From positions 1-64,000 of the forward strand of contig NZ_LAQT01000037.1 of the NCBI RefSeq assembly GCF_001294205.1: 64,000 nucleotides of DNA, in the 5' to 3' direction. Shown piece by piece: positions 9,172-18,380 of this stretch. The notes under the pieces were generated by a model. It did not search any database and was not told the origin of the DNA. It saw nothing but the letters and a program-made list of their open reading frames with translations. This DNA comes from Amantichitinum ursilacus. Its GTDB lineage: Bacteria > Pseudomonadota > Gammaproteobacteria > Burkholderiales > Chitinibacteraceae. Positions within the stretch are counted from its first letter, which is position 1. Every line of letters starts with the position of its first letter. The position numbers and the translations under genes are program-made.

Positions 9172-9534
9172 GGGGGGTATTCCTTTTTTATGTGCGGGCA
9201 CAACACGGCAACCAGCCAGAGCCGTTCCTTTCGGAGTGCATGATCCGGTTTAGCATCGGGCAACTGTGCCGGTGGGGCGGATGGATACCGCGCATCAGCC
9301 ACTGACATGCAAATCGGACAAAACCCGACGGCTAACCGCTTGGTCAGATTGTTGTGCGCAATTGCTTTGCCAATGAAGGTTGCCGCACGCAAGCGGATGT
9401 GGCCGTGCGGCGACAGCGGGTTTGCGCGTCTGGGCTGCTGCGATAACCTGTTGGCCTGTTGCACCCTTCTTGATGCCGCCGCCCCGGCTTATCGCCCGCC
9501 CGCGGCCCGCCGCCTTCGCCCCGGAGTTGTTCTG
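9172..9534. other. Divergent intergenic region between the chemoreceptor and the MFS gene
   Basis: About 360 bases with no convincing gene. A frame runs in phase upstream of the MFS gene from 9307, but it lacks an RBS, has poor composition and would prepend a non-homologous tail. Promoters for both divergent genes must lie here, but no strong sigma-70 box could be picked by eye. Confidence 0.5.
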
Positions 9535-10863
9535 ATGTTTGACCCGTTACGCCACTCGCTTGCGCGGGTAGGACCGTCTTTTCGCCATTTGTTGAGCTGC
9601 GATGGCTTGACGCAGCTGACCGTGATGATCGGCCAGCTGGCGCTGCCGTGGTGGATCATCCACGCGGGCAACACGGCCGATCTGGCCACCTATGGCGTGG
9701 TGCTGGCGGCGGTGGTGCTAATCGGCATGCCGCTGCTGTCGCCGCTGGGGGACCGCTTTGCCAAACGCAATCTGATCTGTGGCGCGATGGGTTGGTACGC
9801 GGTGCATGCGGCGGCATTGGCGTGGCTGGCAGGACGTTCGCAATATCATGGCGGCTGGTTGCTGGCGCTGGCGGCGTCGCAGGAACTGGCCTTCTGTTTG
9901 TATATGCCCGCCGCCAGCAGCATCGCGGCCGAGCTGGTCAGTTCCGCCGATCTGCCGCTGGCGCTTAATCTGCAAAAGGGCGCGGAATCGGCGGGGCGTT
10001 TACTGGGCCCGGCGCTGGCCGGGATTACGCTGGCGGCGTGGGGCACGGCGGCTACCTTGTGGATCCATGCGGCCTTGCTGGTGGCGGCGATGTTGCTGGC
10101 GCTGAAAATCCCCACCGGGCAACGCGCGCGCGACCATGTGCGGAACGGCTGGTGGCCCGAACTGAAGGCCGGCATGGCACCCGCCTGGCGTGTGCCGGTC
10201 GAACGCGGCTGGCTGCTGGTGAACACCGTATCGTGGCTGTTCATGTATCCGGCGATCAGCATGCTGGTGCCGGTCAAAGTCAAAGCGCTGGGGCTATCCA
10301 GTGTGTGGCTGGGTACCTGCGAGGCCGCGGTGTCGGTGGGCATGTTGCTGGGCACGTTGGGGCTGAGCCAACGCATCGTTAATCGCGTGGGCCGCTTTTA
10401 TGCTCGCGTGGGCGGTGGCGTGTCGATGGGCCTGACGCTGGCCGTGGTGGGTTTTACTGCGCACCCGTATGTAATGACGCTGGCGTTCTTTTTAACCGGC
10501 CTGGGCTCGTCGGTGACCACGCTGGTGGGCCTGACTCATCGCACCCTGGCGCGGCCGCCCGCGTTTAGAGGGCGCATGTCATCCGCCGGTTTTGCCATCA
10601 CGCAGGTGGCGTCCACGCTTGGCCCGGCGCTGGCGGGCGTGGCCTTGCTGCATTGGGCGATTACGCCGGTGTATGTGGTGTTTGGCCTGCTGACCGCCGT
10701 GACCAGCAGTTGGCTGGCGTGGGTGCCGGGCTTTCGGCACATGATGCAGCTGAACCATATCGAAGTGGATAACTGGTACGGCCGCAACTGGCCGCATGTA
10801 TTCGCCGCGGCTGACCCGATGCCGGCGGCGCAACGCGATGAGCATCCCACCCCACCCCGCTGA
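9535..10863 (+). CDS. MFS transporter
   Basis: Major facilitator superfamily membrane protein of about 442 residues with roughly 12 hydrophobic segments. The loop GDRFAKRNLI (residues about 66-75) matches the MFS motif A G-x-x-D-R-x-x-K/R-R between TM2 and TM3. The N-terminal half resembles Bcr/EntS-type drug or siderophore exporters, but no substrate can be assigned. Start ATG 9535 has GGAG 9 nt upstream. The gene stands alone, with the Asr-like gene about 180 bp downstream. Confidence 0.82.
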   Translation: MFDPLRHSLARVGPSFRHLLSCDGLTQLTVMIGQLALPWWIIHAGNTADLATYGVVLAAVVLIGMPLLSPLGDRFAKRNLICGAMGWYAVHAAALAWLAGRSQYHGGWLLALAASQELAFCLYMPAASSIAAELVSSADLPLALNLQKGAESAGRLLGPALAGITLAAWGTAATLWIHAALLVAAMLLALKIPTGQRARDHVRNGWWPELKAGMAPAWRVPVERGWLLVNTVSWLFMYPAISMLVPVKVKALGLSSVWLGTCEAAVSVGMLLGTLGLSQRIVNRVGRFYARVGGGVSMGLTLAVVGFTAHPYVMTLAFFLTGLGSSVTTLVGLTHRTLARPPAFRGRMSSAGFAITQVASTLGPALAGVALLHWAITPVYVVFGLLTAVTSSWLAWVPGFRHMMQLNHIEVDNWYGRNWPHVFAAADPMPAAQRDEHPTPPR

Positions 10864-11046
10864 CAACGGCGGAAAGCGCTTTGCAACGCACGTGTTTCAA
10901 TCCGGATGACACGTATCAGTGTGGTGTACAGCTTGTAACGTGGCGCGCACACACGCTCACAACGCGCTGGTGATCAGCATGACAGTATGCGTCTCACGGC
11001 AACACCCGCTTGCCCTGTACCTGACAACGCTACGAGGAACACTGTC

Positions 11047-11508
11047 ATGAAATCTTTGATCGCTATCGCTACCGCCGTCGGTGTTCTGTTCGCAGCACCG
11101 GCTTTTGCTGCCGACGCTTCTGCCGCTGCCAGCGCCCCGGTTGCTCATCACCACGTGAAGAAGCACCACGCTGCCAAGACCACCACCGCTGCGTCTGACG
11201 CTCAGAAAGCACAAGCCAAGAAGCACAAGGCTTCGGCTGCATCGGCTGCCCAAAAAGCGCAAGCCAAAAAGCACAAGGCTTCGGCTGCATCGGCTGCCCA
11301 AAAGGCTCAAGCCAAGAAGCACAAGGCTTCGGCTGCATCGGCTGCACAGAAGGCACAAGCCAAGAAGCACAAGGCTTCGGCTGCATCGGCTGCACAAAAG
11401 GCTCAAGCTAAAAAGCATCACAAGGCATCGGCTGCTTCCGCAGCACAAAAAGCCCAAGCCAAGCATCATCATCACCACGCTCACAAGCACGTTCATCACA
11501 AGGCCTAA
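11047..11508 (+). CDS. asr: Asr-like exported Ala/Lys/His-rich repeat protein
   Basis: Small secreted basic protein of 153 residues. The signal peptide is MKSLIAIATAVGVLFAAPAFA, with cleavage before ADASAAA. The mature chain is almost wholly composed of a 16-residue unit, AQKAQAKKHKASAASA, present about five times with a degenerate sixth, ending in a His-rich tail (HHHHHAHKHVHHKA). Composition, layout and the motif QKAQAKKH match the enterobacterial acid-shock protein Asr, a periplasmic protein induced at low pH; that function is inferred here. Start ATG 11047 follows ACGAGGAACACTGTC. A strong terminator follows 22 bases downstream, so it is monocistronic. Confidence 0.8.
   Translation: MKSLIAIATAVGVLFAAPAFAADASAAASAPVAHHHVKKHHAAKTTTAASDAQKAQAKKHKASAASAAQKAQAKKHKASAASAAQKAQAKKHKASAASAAQKAQAKKHKASAASAAQKAQAKKHHKASAASAAQKAQAKHHHHHAHKHVHHKA
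11200..11466 (+). repeat. 48-bp tandem coding repeats in the asr-like gene
   Basis: Consecutive 48-bp units encode AQKAQAKKHKASAASA. They are nearly identical at the DNA level: the segment AAGCACAAGGCTTCGGCTGC recurs unchanged four times. This implies recent expansion by slippage or recombination and predicts length polymorphism among strains. Confidence 0.85.
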
Positions 11509-11530
11509 GTCTTGCGCTGACGCGGTTGTT

Positions 11531-11560
11531 AAAAGGGCCTCCCACTGGGAGGCCTTTTTT
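11531..11560 (+). terminator. Rho-independent terminator after asr-like gene
   Basis: Stem GGCCTCCC (11536-11543), loop ACT, stem GGGAGGCC (11547-11554), then six T. A run of A precedes it, so it could work in both directions. Confidence 0.92.
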
Positions 11561-11753
11561 ATTGTGCCGCGCCGAGAGACGGATGCGCTTGAGCGTCGTA
11601 TATCGACGCTTGAACCGGTAAAGCGCCCGTACAGCGCGCTCAGGCCGTTGCCATGCTGTTGCGATCCCCGATTTGCTGATCTGTGCCTCGGCAATACACG
11701 CGGCGCTGTCTATGCTGGCAGGGCCGCTCTCGGCCGCTACCGGATCAGCCTGT

Positions 11754-12422
11754 ATGAACCAGATGCAATGGACTCACCTCGATCAGTGGTTTTCGCAACT
11801 CCTGGCGCCCGAAGACGACGCGCTGAGGCAAGTGCTGGCGCAAAGCCATGCCGCTGGCTTGCCCGACATTAACGTCACCGCCAACCAGGGCAAATTGCTG
11901 CACATTCTGGCGCGCATCAGCGGTGCGCGGCGGATTCTGGAAGTGGGCACGTTGGGCGGTTACAGCACCATCTGGCTGGCGCGTGCTTTGCCCGCCGATG
12001 GGCAACTGGTGTCGCTGGAACTGAATCCCGACTACGCCAAGCTGGCGCGACAACATCTGGCCGCCGCGGGCGTGGCCGACCGCGCCACGGTGCTGGAAGG
12101 CCCGGCCACGCAAACGCTAGCCCAACTGATCAAAGACCAGACTGCGCCGTTTGATCTGATCTTTATCGATGCCAACAAGGATGACAATCCGGCCTATCTA
12201 GCGTTGTCGCAGCAGCTGGCGCGCGTGGGCACGGTCATCATTGGCGACAACGTGGTGCGCCAGGGTCGCGTGCTCGACGCCAGCAACGCCGACCCCGGCG
12301 TAGCGGGCATGCGCACCTTTCTGCAGCAACTGGCCGCGCCCAACCTCACCAGCACCGCCATCCAGACCGTGGGCAGCAAGGGGTGGGACGGGTTTTCGAT
12401 TTCGATTGTGGAAAGCGCCTGA
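11754..12422 (+). CDS. Class I SAM-dependent O-methyltransferase
   Basis: O-methyltransferase of family 3 (caffeoyl-CoA/catechol OMT type, about 222 residues). The SAM-binding motif I is ILEVGTLGGYSTIWLARALP, followed by the acidic end of beta-2 (LVSLELNPDYAKLAR). The metal/catalytic region is DLIFIDANKDDNPAYL, and VIIGDNVVRQGRV gives the second metal-ligand Asp-Asn. Such enzymes methylate catechol-type hydroxyls using a divalent cation; the substrate here is unknown. I begin at ATG 11754 (MNQMQW), which gives the family length. A frame from 11673 would add 27 residues resembling a signal peptide, and the RBS is weak for either choice. Confidence 0.83.
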   Translation: MNQMQWTHLDQWFSQLLAPEDDALRQVLAQSHAAGLPDINVTANQGKLLHILARISGARRILEVGTLGGYSTIWLARALPADGQLVSLELNPDYAKLARQHLAAAGVADRATVLEGPATQTLAQLIKDQTAPFDLIFIDANKDDNPAYLALSQQLARVGTVIIGDNVVRQGRVLDASNADPGVAGMRTFLQQLAAPNLTSTAIQTVGSKGWDGFSISIVESA

Positions 12423-12644
12423 CGCCCGTCAGGGCCGGGCGGTGCCAAGGGCGGCGCAACACGCTGCAACCCGCGCCGCACAAGGCTTTGCGCCACGTCG
12501 TTAAGTGGTTCCATCTATCGGGGATGGCTGGGTCTTGCTGCTGGACGGTGGCATCGCCACTCTGGCCGCATCGGTCGCTCGCGCTGCGGGTGGCCACCTG
12601 CCATTACCCCGATCGATAACGACCAGAAAACGACGAGGCTTATC

Positions 12645-13217
12645 TTGAAAACCTGCATCGCCCTGCTGTTCTGTGGCGTGCTGGGCAGCGCCTTTGCGGC
12701 TGACCCGGCTCCTGCCAGTCTGATGTCCAACACGCCTGCCGCCACCGCGCCCACCAACGGGTTCTGGGTGCAGGGCAGTCTGCACAAATGGGCCGTGCCG
12801 GCCGCTAGCCATTTCGCCACCGTGGAAGACATTGCCGCGCCGCCGCTGGCGCTGGAAGACATCGGCGAATATCAAACCTGGCTGGAACGGCTGCCTCCGC
12901 GCGCTTTCGCCGTGAATGGCAAGACCGGGTTTGGTATTGGCTACGGCGCCAAGGCGATGAAGACGGCGCTGGATAATTGCGAGGCCGTGTCGCACAGCAA
13001 ATGCTGGTTGTATGCGGTGGATGATCAGGTGGTGTATGCCGCCAACGAAGCGCAACGCATCGGCCTGGGCCAGGCGGGGCTGCCCGATTCGAAACTGAAC
13101 GCAGTGACCGCCAGCGCGGAACCGGTGAGCGCGCCCGCTGCGCCAGTCAAAGTGGCTACGCCCGCCAAGGCTTCGCGTAGCAAAACGCCGTCGGAGGCCC
13201 CCGCTGGCGGAGCGTGA
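12645..13217 (+). CDS. Hypothetical exported protein
   Basis: Unrecognised secreted protein of 190 residues. A typical signal peptide (MKTCIALLFCGVLGSAFA) is followed by a Pro/Ala-rich linker. The core ends in a pattern I associate with small betaproteobacterial exported proteins: GKTGFGIGYGAKAMKTALDN, then paired cysteines in NCEAVSHSKCWLYAVDDQVVY. The C-terminal 50 residues are Ala/Pro/Lys-rich and probably disordered. The start is TTG 12645, chosen because GACGAGG lies 7-10 nt upstream and the signal peptide starts exactly there. A terminator follows. Function unknown. Confidence 0.72.
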   Translation: MKTCIALLFCGVLGSAFAADPAPASLMSNTPAATAPTNGFWVQGSLHKWAVPAASHFATVEDIAAPPLALEDIGEYQTWLERLPPRAFAVNGKTGFGIGYGAKAMKTALDNCEAVSHSKCWLYAVDDQVVYAANEAQRIGLGQAGLPDSKLNAVTASAEPVSAPAAPVKVATPAKASRSKTPSEAPAGGA

Positions 13218-13243
13218 GGCGCGCAAGAGCGCAACGATCAAAG

Positions 13244-13271
13244 AAAGCCACCGGCAAGGGTGGCTTTTTTT
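13244..13271 (+). terminator. Rho-independent terminator
   Basis: Arms AAAGCCACC (13244-13252) and GGTGGCTTT (13259-13267) around GGCAAG, with the T run reaching 13271. It lies between convergent genes and may serve both. Confidence 0.88.
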
Positions 13272-13292
13272 ATGCGTGCGTCCAGGTTTGGG

Positions 13293-13958
13293 TTACGACA
13301 GCAAGCTGGCCCCGACGTTGATCGATAAACCCAGAATGCTGAGGTTGAACAGAAACGCCAGAATCTCATGCGCGATCACCACGCGGCGTAAGCGCGTGCT
13401 GCTGATGGCGATATCCGCCGTTTGCGAGGCCACCGAAATCGTGATCGCAAAATACAGAAAATCCCAATACTTGGGCTCGGCGATCTTGTCAGGAAACACC
13501 AGATGACGCTGTGGCGCTTCGCCGTCGCCGCCGTAATACATATGCGCATAGTGATTGGTAAACGACGTGGCGATCAGCAGCCATGATCCCGCCAGCGTAG
13601 CGCCCGTGAGCGCCAGATGCAGCACGCGCGCCATGCCGGTTAAATCTTTCACACCAGAGAGTTCGAGCATTATGGCGATCAGGCTGGCGGCCGAGCCCAG
13701 GCTCAGGATGGTCAGCACGGTGGCGGCGCTTTCATCCTGTAGTTTGGCCACGCGACGGATGCGCTCGGGGTCGGCTTGCAGCATATGAAACCACTGCACG
13801 GCCAGATACAGCCAACTGGTGACATTCCAGCCGCATAGCACGCTGGTGAGCGTGTCCTGATTGATTGCGAAATCAAGCAGCGCATAGGTGATCACACCCG
13901 CCGCCACCGCCACCAGCAAACGCGGTCGCGCATGAAAATAATGATGCAGTCTGGCCAT
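13293..13958 (-). CDS. DUF1345 family membrane protein
   Basis: Polytopic membrane protein of 221 residues matching the DUF1345 family. Landmarks are WNVTSWLYLAVQWFHML, the conserved HYAHMYY segment, and PKYWDFLYFAITISVASQTAD followed by RRVVIAHEILAFLFNLSILGLSIN (landmarks only). Five or six transmembrane segments are visible. No biochemical role is established for the family. It is transcribed in the same direction as the methyltransferase upstream, with a gap of 13 bases, so they may form a small unit. Confidence 0.83.
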   Translation of the reverse strand: MARLHHYFHARPRLLVAVAAGVITYALLDFAINQDTLTSVLCGWNVTSWLYLAVQWFHMLQADPERIRRVAKLQDESAATVLTILSLGSAASLIAIMLELSGVKDLTGMARVLHLALTGATLAGSWLLIATSFTNHYAHMYYGGDGEAPQRHLVFPDKIAEPKYWDFLYFAITISVASQTADIAISSTRLRRVVIAHEILAFLFNLSILGLSINVGASLLS

Positions 13959-13971
13959 GGGTACTCAAAGG

Positions 13972-14739
13972 TTAAATACGTTGCGCCACGATAAACAGGC
14001 GCGGAAACGGCAGCAGGACGCTGCCATCGGCCAAGGCAGGATACGCTTGGGCGATGGCCGCCAGATAGCGCGCCAGGTAAACCGATTGCTCGTCCGGCGT
14101 TAACGGCGCCAGAAACGGGCGCAAGCCGGTGCTTTTAAACCAGTCGACAATCGCAGCGGGGCCGCCCGGCAAGACGTGGTAATAGGTGGTGCGCCAGATT
14201 TCGACGTTGCGGCAAGACGGGCGCAATAGCGCGTGATAAAAGCGTGCGTCGTGGCGCGGACGCTGTTGTACGTCGGCAATGCGATCAGCCCATGGGCCCG
14301 CGGCGGCCACTTCGCGCATTAAAACGTGCGCGGGCTCATCAAGATTGTCGGGGGTCTGGATGGCCAGCACGCCGCCGGGCTGGAGCTGCTGCAGCAACCG
14401 TGGATAGAGCGTGGCATGGTCGGGCAGCCATTGCAGCGAGGCGTTGGCGAGGATGACATCCACCGGCTCGGGGGCGCGCCAGTCGGCGATATCGGCCAGT
14501 GCAAATTGCGCGTGGGGCAGGCGCTGGCGCGCGGCGAGCAACATATCGTCCGAGCTATCAATGCCGAGGATTTGCGCGGCGGGAAAGCGATCGGCCAAAA
14601 CCTCGGTGGAATTGGCCGGGCCGCAACCCAGATCGACCGCGCGGTTCACTTCGATCTGCGGGATGGCCGCCACCAGATCGCGCACGGGGCGGGTACGTTC
14701 TGCTTCAAAGGCGCTGTATTGCCGGGCGGACCAGGTCAT
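13972..14739 (-). CDS. tam: Trans-aconitate 2-methyltransferase
   Basis: SAM-dependent enzyme that methylates trans-aconitate, a by-product that inhibits aconitase and the TCA cycle. The first residues MTWSARQY and motif I AVDLGCGPANSTEVLADRFP, followed by GIDSSDDMLLAARQRLP, are characteristic of Tam. The ANASLQWLPDH block and the GGVLAIQTPDNLDEP segment also match. The length of 255 residues is close to the 252 of E. coli Tam. It is cytoplasmic. Annotation confidence is high for the family and moderate for the exact substrate. Confidence 0.87.
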   Translation of the reverse strand: MTWSARQYSAFEAERTRPVRDLVAAIPQIEVNRAVDLGCGPANSTEVLADRFPAAQILGIDSSDDMLLAARQRLPHAQFALADIADWRAPEPVDVILANASLQWLPDHATLYPRLLQQLQPGGVLAIQTPDNLDEPAHVLMREVAAAGPWADRIADVQQRPRHDARFYHALLRPSCRNVEIWRTTYYHVLPGGPAAIVDWFKSTGLRPFLAPLTPDEQSVYLARYLAAIAQAYPALADGSVLLPFPRLFIVAQRI

Positions 14740-14837
14740 CGTGCATCCTTATGCATTAACAATGCGGGCACCGTTAAGAACGGTTGCAGGATCAGTATGG
14801 ATGACGTGGCGTTGGGGCGGGGAGGCTGCGGCAGGCG

Positions 14838-15167
14838 TTACTGGCTGAACGAGGCTTGCAGCAACATCGCCAGCCCGAAGGCTATCAGCGGCGCGGCCAT
14901 CGCCACCAGTTCAACGCGCCGCCAGCGTGCGCGCGGCTTGGGCTCGCGGCGCAGGCTCCAGCCGTTAAGCATGAGTGCGGTGAGGGAGCCAATGATGCAG
15001 ATCAGCGCACTGAGCATGAAGGCGCCCAGCGCACCCAGGCCGCAAGCGCGGACAGGTTCGCCGCTGGGGGCATGCAGCGGCGCAGCGGCCACCCAGTACA
15101 ACAGGCTTTGCAGCACGATGGCGGTGATCACAACGATTCTGGATGTGCGGCGCAATGCGAAAGCCAT
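14838..15167 (-). CDS. Hypothetical small membrane protein
   Basis: About 109 residues with three hydrophobic stretches: VVITAIVLQSLLYWVAA, GALGAFMLSALICIIGSLTA and LVAMAAPLIAFGLAMLL. A very basic loop RREPKPRARWRR separates the last two. No family recognised. I start at ATG 15167 (MAFALRR) with GGGGAAGG just upstream; a start six codons earlier is possible. Existence is supported by the coherent membrane pattern rather than by homology. Confidence 0.6.
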   Translation of the reverse strand: MAFALRRTSRIVVITAIVLQSLLYWVAAAPLHAPSGEPVRACGLGALGAFMLSALICIIGSLTALMLNGWSLRREPKPRARWRRVELVAMAAPLIAFGLAMLLQASFSQ

Positions 15168-15266
15168 TTCGCCTTCCCCATGCAATTAAATTAGCCGCGA
15201 TTATCGCGGACATTGCTTGTTCGACACAGAGCAAAAAGTCAGTCCGCAAATGGCATACAGCAAAAC

Positions 15267-15297
15267 AAAAAGCCCAACTCAATGAGCTGGGCTTTTT
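15267..15297 (-). terminator. Terminator downstream of tRNA-fMet
   Basis: Inverted repeat AAAAAGCCCA / TGGGCTTTTT (outer 10 bp, then one mismatch and three more pairs) with a 3-nt loop. Read on the minus strand it follows the tRNA 3' end by 9 bases and ends in a T run. Confidence 0.88.
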
Positions 15298-15306
15298 GTC
15301 TGGTAT

Positions 15307-15382
15307 TGGTTGCGGGAACAGGACTCGAACCTGTGACCTTCGGGTTATGAGCCCGACGAGCTGCCAACTGCTCCATCCCGCG
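15307..15382 (-). tRNA. Initiator tRNA-fMet (CAT)
   Basis: 76-nt cloverleaf with encoded CCA. On the minus strand it begins CGCGGGATGG and ends TCCCGCAACCA. Initiator hallmarks are present: a C1xA72 mismatch at the top of the acceptor stem, and three consecutive G-C pairs in the anticodon stem (GGG-CTCATAA-CCC) around the CAT anticodon. The T arm is GGTTCGAGTCC. It has its own promoter just upstream and a terminator just downstream. Confidence 0.97.
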
Positions 15383-15395
15383 ACAGAGAAAGGCG

Positions 15396-15424
15396 AGTAT
15401 GTCAGAGATATTTCCCCTTGGCAA
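15396..15424 (-). promoter_or_regulatory. Sigma-70-like promoter of tRNA-fMet
   Basis: On the minus strand, -35 TTGCCA (15419-15424), a 17-nt spacer and -10 CATACT (15396-15401) place the start about 7 nt upstream of the mature tRNA 5' end. Confidence 0.75.
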
Positions 15425-15453
15425 GCCTTTCGTGCATTTCTTTTCAAGTGTGC

Positions 15454-16497
15454 TCAGTTTTTGGGCACGTTGGTGGCGGTGATGGAGCCAGACAGAATCT
15501 CTTCCACGCGATGGCAGCTCACCAGACGCCCCGCAATCGGGCGTAGTTCGGGCACCACTGCCCTGCAATGGTCATTGGCGTACGGGCAGCGCGTATGAAA
15601 CGTGCAGCCGCTGGGTGGGTTGATCGGCGAGGGCAGTTCGCCTTGCAGACGGTTACGCGTTTTGCGGTTTTCGGCGCGGATGGCCGGCGTGGCCTGCATC
15701 AGTGCGCGCGTGTACGGATGCAGTGGCTGCTCAAAGATGGCCTGGCGCGTGCCGTATTCAACGGCGGAACCGAAATACATCACCATCACATCGTCGGCCA
15801 CGTGTTCGACCACCGACAAGTTGTGGCTGATAAACACATACGCTGTGCCAAATTCCTGCTGCAAATCCATAAACAGGTTAAGGATCTGCGCCTGGATTGA
15901 GACATCCAGCGCGGACGTTGGCTCATCGGCCACCAGCACTTCCGGGTTCAGCATCATCGCGCGCGCCACGGCGATGCGCTGGCGCTGCCCGCCGGAGAAC
16001 ATATGCGGATAGCGGTGGTAGTGCTCGGGCCGCAAACCGACGCGGGTCATCATCTCGCGCACGCGTTGTTCGCGCTGTTGCGCGGTCAGGTCGGTATTGA
16101 GCAGCAGCGGTTCTTCCAGCTGGGTGCCCACCTTTTTGCGTGGATTAAGCGAGGCGTACGGGTTCTGGAACACCATCTGTACTTTCGGCCGCAGCTTTTT
16201 GCGTTCAGACGCATTGGCCGTGGCGACTTCGGTGCCATCGATATTGAGTGAGCCGCCGCTGGGCGTTTCCACCATGGTCAGTTGGCGCGCCAGCGTGGAT
16301 TTGCCACAGCCCGATTCGCCCACCACCGCCAGCGTGCGTTGCGGCGCCAGCTCAAAACTCACATTGTTCAGCGCCTTGACCGTGGCATGGCCGCGCAAAA
16401 AGCCGCGCGATACCGCGTAATACTTGCTGAGTTCGCGCGCGATCAGGATCGGGCGCACCGTTTCAGCCGGGGATTGGGGAGTCAGCGTTTCAGACAT
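15454..16497 (-). CDS. dppF: Dipeptide ABC transporter ATPase DppF
   Basis: Second ATPase of the dipeptide importer. Walker [10 protein letters not shown] is at about 60-68, the signature is [14 protein letters not shown], and Walker B is [13 protein letters not shown]. The C-terminal oligopeptide-family extension contains [14 protein letters not shown], with the Cys residues that ligate an iron-sulfur cluster in DppF/DppD structures. Start ATG 16497 (MSETLTP) gives 347 residues and overlaps the preceding ATPase gene by 8 bases. Last gene of the dpp operon; no separate terminator is seen before the tRNA promoter. Confidence 0.92.
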   Translation of the reverse strand: MSETLTPQSPAETVRPILIARELSKYYAVSRGFLRGHATVKALNNVSFELAPQRTLAVVGESGCGKSTLARQLTMVETPSGGSLNIDGTEVATANASERKKLRPKVQMVFQNPYASLNPRKKVGTQLEEPLLLNTDLTAQQREQRVREMMTRVGLRPEHYHRYPHMFSGGQRQRIAVARAMMLNPEVLVADEPTSALDVSIQAQILNLFMDLQQEFGTAYVFISHNLSVVEHVADDVMVMYFGSAVEYGTRQAIFEQPLHPYTRALMQATPAIRAENRKTRNRLQGELPSPINPPSGCTFHTRCPYANDHCRAVVPELRPIAGRLVSCHRVEEILSGSITATNVPKN

Positions 16498-17473
16498 GGG
16501 TAGGGCGTCCTGCATCGTCCAGCGCATAAAAGCAGCGCGCGACGGCTGCGCCAGCTGGATAAAGATCGGGATGTTCGGTGCGGCAGCGGTCTTGCACATA
16601 CGGGCAACGCGGCGACAGCAGGCAGCCGCTGGGGCGGTCGTACTGGCCTGGCACCACGCCCGGCAGCGTATGCAGGCGCTCGGCGCCTTTGCTGTGTTCC
16701 GGGATGCTGGCCAGCAAGGCCTGGGTATACGGATGGCGCGGGCGATCAAAGATTTCAGTCACCGGGCTCTTTTCCACCACTTCGCCCGCGTACATCACCA
16801 CCACGTGCTGGGCCACTTCGGCCACCACGGCCAGATCATGGGTGATCAGGATCAGGCCCATGCCCTGGCTTTTCTGCAGATTAAGCAGCAGCTCCATAAT
16901 CTGCTGCTGCACGGTCACGTCGAGCGCCGTGGTTGGCTCATCGGCAATCAGCAGTTTGGGATTACAGGCGATGGCAATCGCAATCATCACGCGCTGGCTC
17001 ATGCCGCCGGACAACTGGTGCGGATAGGCATTCAGCCGCGATTTTGCGTCGGGGATTTCGACCAGTTCCAGCAGTTCCAGCGCGCGTTGTTTCAGCGCAT
17101 CGCCACGCAATGGCGTGTGTTGGCGCAGCGTTTCGATCAGCTGGAAACCCACGGTGTACGCCGGGTTAAGGCTGGTGAGCGCGTCCTGGAAAATCATCGA
17201 GATATCGCGCCCGACGATTTGCCGCTTTTGCGCGGGCTTCATGTTCAGCAGCGGTTTGCCGTCAAAGTTGAGCGCATCGGCGGTGACCCGGCCGGGGGCG
17301 TCGATCAGGCCCATCAGCGCCAGCATGGTCACGCTTTTGCCCGAACCCGATTCGCCGACCACACCGACGATATCGCCGGCATCCACCGACAAATCGACAT
17401 TGGAGACGGCGCGGAACGGATGTGCGGCGCTGCCGAATTCAACCGACAGCTTGTTGATTTCGAGTAATGCCAT
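16490..17473 (-). CDS. dppD: Dipeptide ABC transporter ATPase DppD
   Basis: First ATPase of the dipeptide importer. Walker A is [11 protein letters not shown], the signature is [16 protein letters not shown], Walker B is [13 protein letters not shown], and the C-terminal cysteine cluster is [14 protein letters not shown]. Start [14 protein letters not shown] at 17473 gives 327 residues, the same as E. coli DppD. The start codon overlaps the stop of the permease gene by one base (TAATG arrangement), which indicates translational coupling. Confidence 0.92.
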   Translation of the reverse strand: MALLEINKLSVEFGSAAHPFRAVSNVDLSVDAGDIVGVVGESGSGKSVTMLALMGLIDAPGRVTADALNFDGKPLLNMKPAQKRQIVGRDISMIFQDALTSLNPAYTVGFQLIETLRQHTPLRGDALKQRALELLELVEIPDAKSRLNAYPHQLSGGMSQRVMIAIAIACNPKLLIADEPTTALDVTVQQQIMELLLNLQKSQGMGLILITHDLAVVAEVAQHVVVMYAGEVVEKSPVTEIFDRPRHPYTQALLASIPEHSKGAERLHTLPGVVPGQYDRPSGCLLSPRCPYVQDRCRTEHPDLYPAGAAVARCFYALDDAGRPTHV

Positions 17474-18378
17474 TACGCCAGCCTTTTCAGTTTGGGGTCG
17501 AGCGCATCGCGCAGACCGTCGCCCATCAGGTTGAGCGCCAGTACGGTAATCAGAATGGTGATGCCAGGCATGGTCACCACCCACCAGGCGCGCTCGATAT
17601 AGTCACGTGCGGCCGCCAGCATGGTGCCCCATTCCGGCAACGGCGGTTGCACGCCCAAGCCCAGAAAGCCCAAAGCTGCGGTATCGAGAATCGCCGACGA
17701 GAAACCGAGCGTGGCTTGCACGATCAGCGGGGCCAGGCAGTTGGGCAGCACGGTGTTGAACATCAGCCGCAACTTGCCCGCGCCCGAGAGCTGCGCGGCA
17801 ATCACATAGTCTTTGTGCAGTTCGGTCATTGCCGCTGCGCGCGCCAGCCGCACGTACGAGGGCAAGCCCACCACGGCCAGTGCCAGCATGGTGTTCTGCA
17901 AACCGGGGCCCAGCACGGCCACAATCGCAATTGCCAGCAGCAACGATGGCAGCGCCAGCATGATGTCCATCAAACGCATGATGGTGGTGCCCAGCCAGCC
18001 CGGATAAAACGCGGCCAGCAAGCCCAGCACAATGCCGGGAATCAGCGACACGATCACCGAGATCAGGCCGATGGTGAGCGACAGTCGCGCGCCATTCATC
18101 AAGCGCGACAGGATATCGCGGCCCAGTTCATCGGTGCCCAGCACAAAGCGCGCGTGGCCATCGGCCAGCCAGGACGGCGGCGTCAGCATGAAGTCGCGGA
18201 ATTGTTCGCTGGACGAATGCGGCGCAATCCATGGCGCCAGGATTGCGGCGGCGGCCAGCAATACCAGATAAACCAGCGCAATCAGCGCGCCTTTGTTGGC
18301 GCTGTATGCGGACCAGAATTCGCGCAGCGGCGTGGGGTGTCCGAGGTCAGTCGCCACGGTTTTAATGATTTCGGCCAT
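17473..18378 (-). CDS. dppC: Dipeptide ABC transporter permease DppC
   Basis: Inner-membrane permease of 301 residues (E. coli DppC 300). It has the N-terminal OppC-type segment with the [20 protein letters not shown] transmembrane start, and the periplasmic motif [21 protein letters not shown] that defines this subfamily. The EAA-like loop reads [16 protein letters not shown]. Downstream is [19 protein letters not shown], another family hallmark. It lies 2 bases after dppB. Confidence 0.93.
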   Translation of the reverse strand: MAEIIKTVATDLGHPTPLREFWSAYSANKGALIALVYLVLLAAAAILAPWIAPHSSSEQFRDFMLTPPSWLADGHARFVLGTDELGRDILSRLMNGARLSLTIGLISVIVSLIPGIVLGLLAAFYPGWLGTTIMRLMDIMLALPSLLLAIAIVAVLGPGLQNTMLALAVVGLPSYVRLARAAAMTELHKDYVIAAQLSGAGKLRLMFNTVLPNCLAPLIVQATLGFSSAILDTAALGFLGLGVQPPLPEWGTMLAAARDYIERAWWVVTMPGITILITVLALNLMGDGLRDALDPKLKRLA

Positions 18379-18380
18379 GC

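Noticed and set aside
9172-9177. C6 tract just before the chemoreceptor ATG as a phase-variable spacer
   Set aside because: Six bases is short for slipped-strand variation and it lies between a good AAGGA and the ATG; no second feature supports phase variation.
9307-9534. 76-residue N-terminal extension of the MFS protein
   Set aside because: No RBS and the tail is not membrane-like; ATG 9535 has GGAG at correct spacing.
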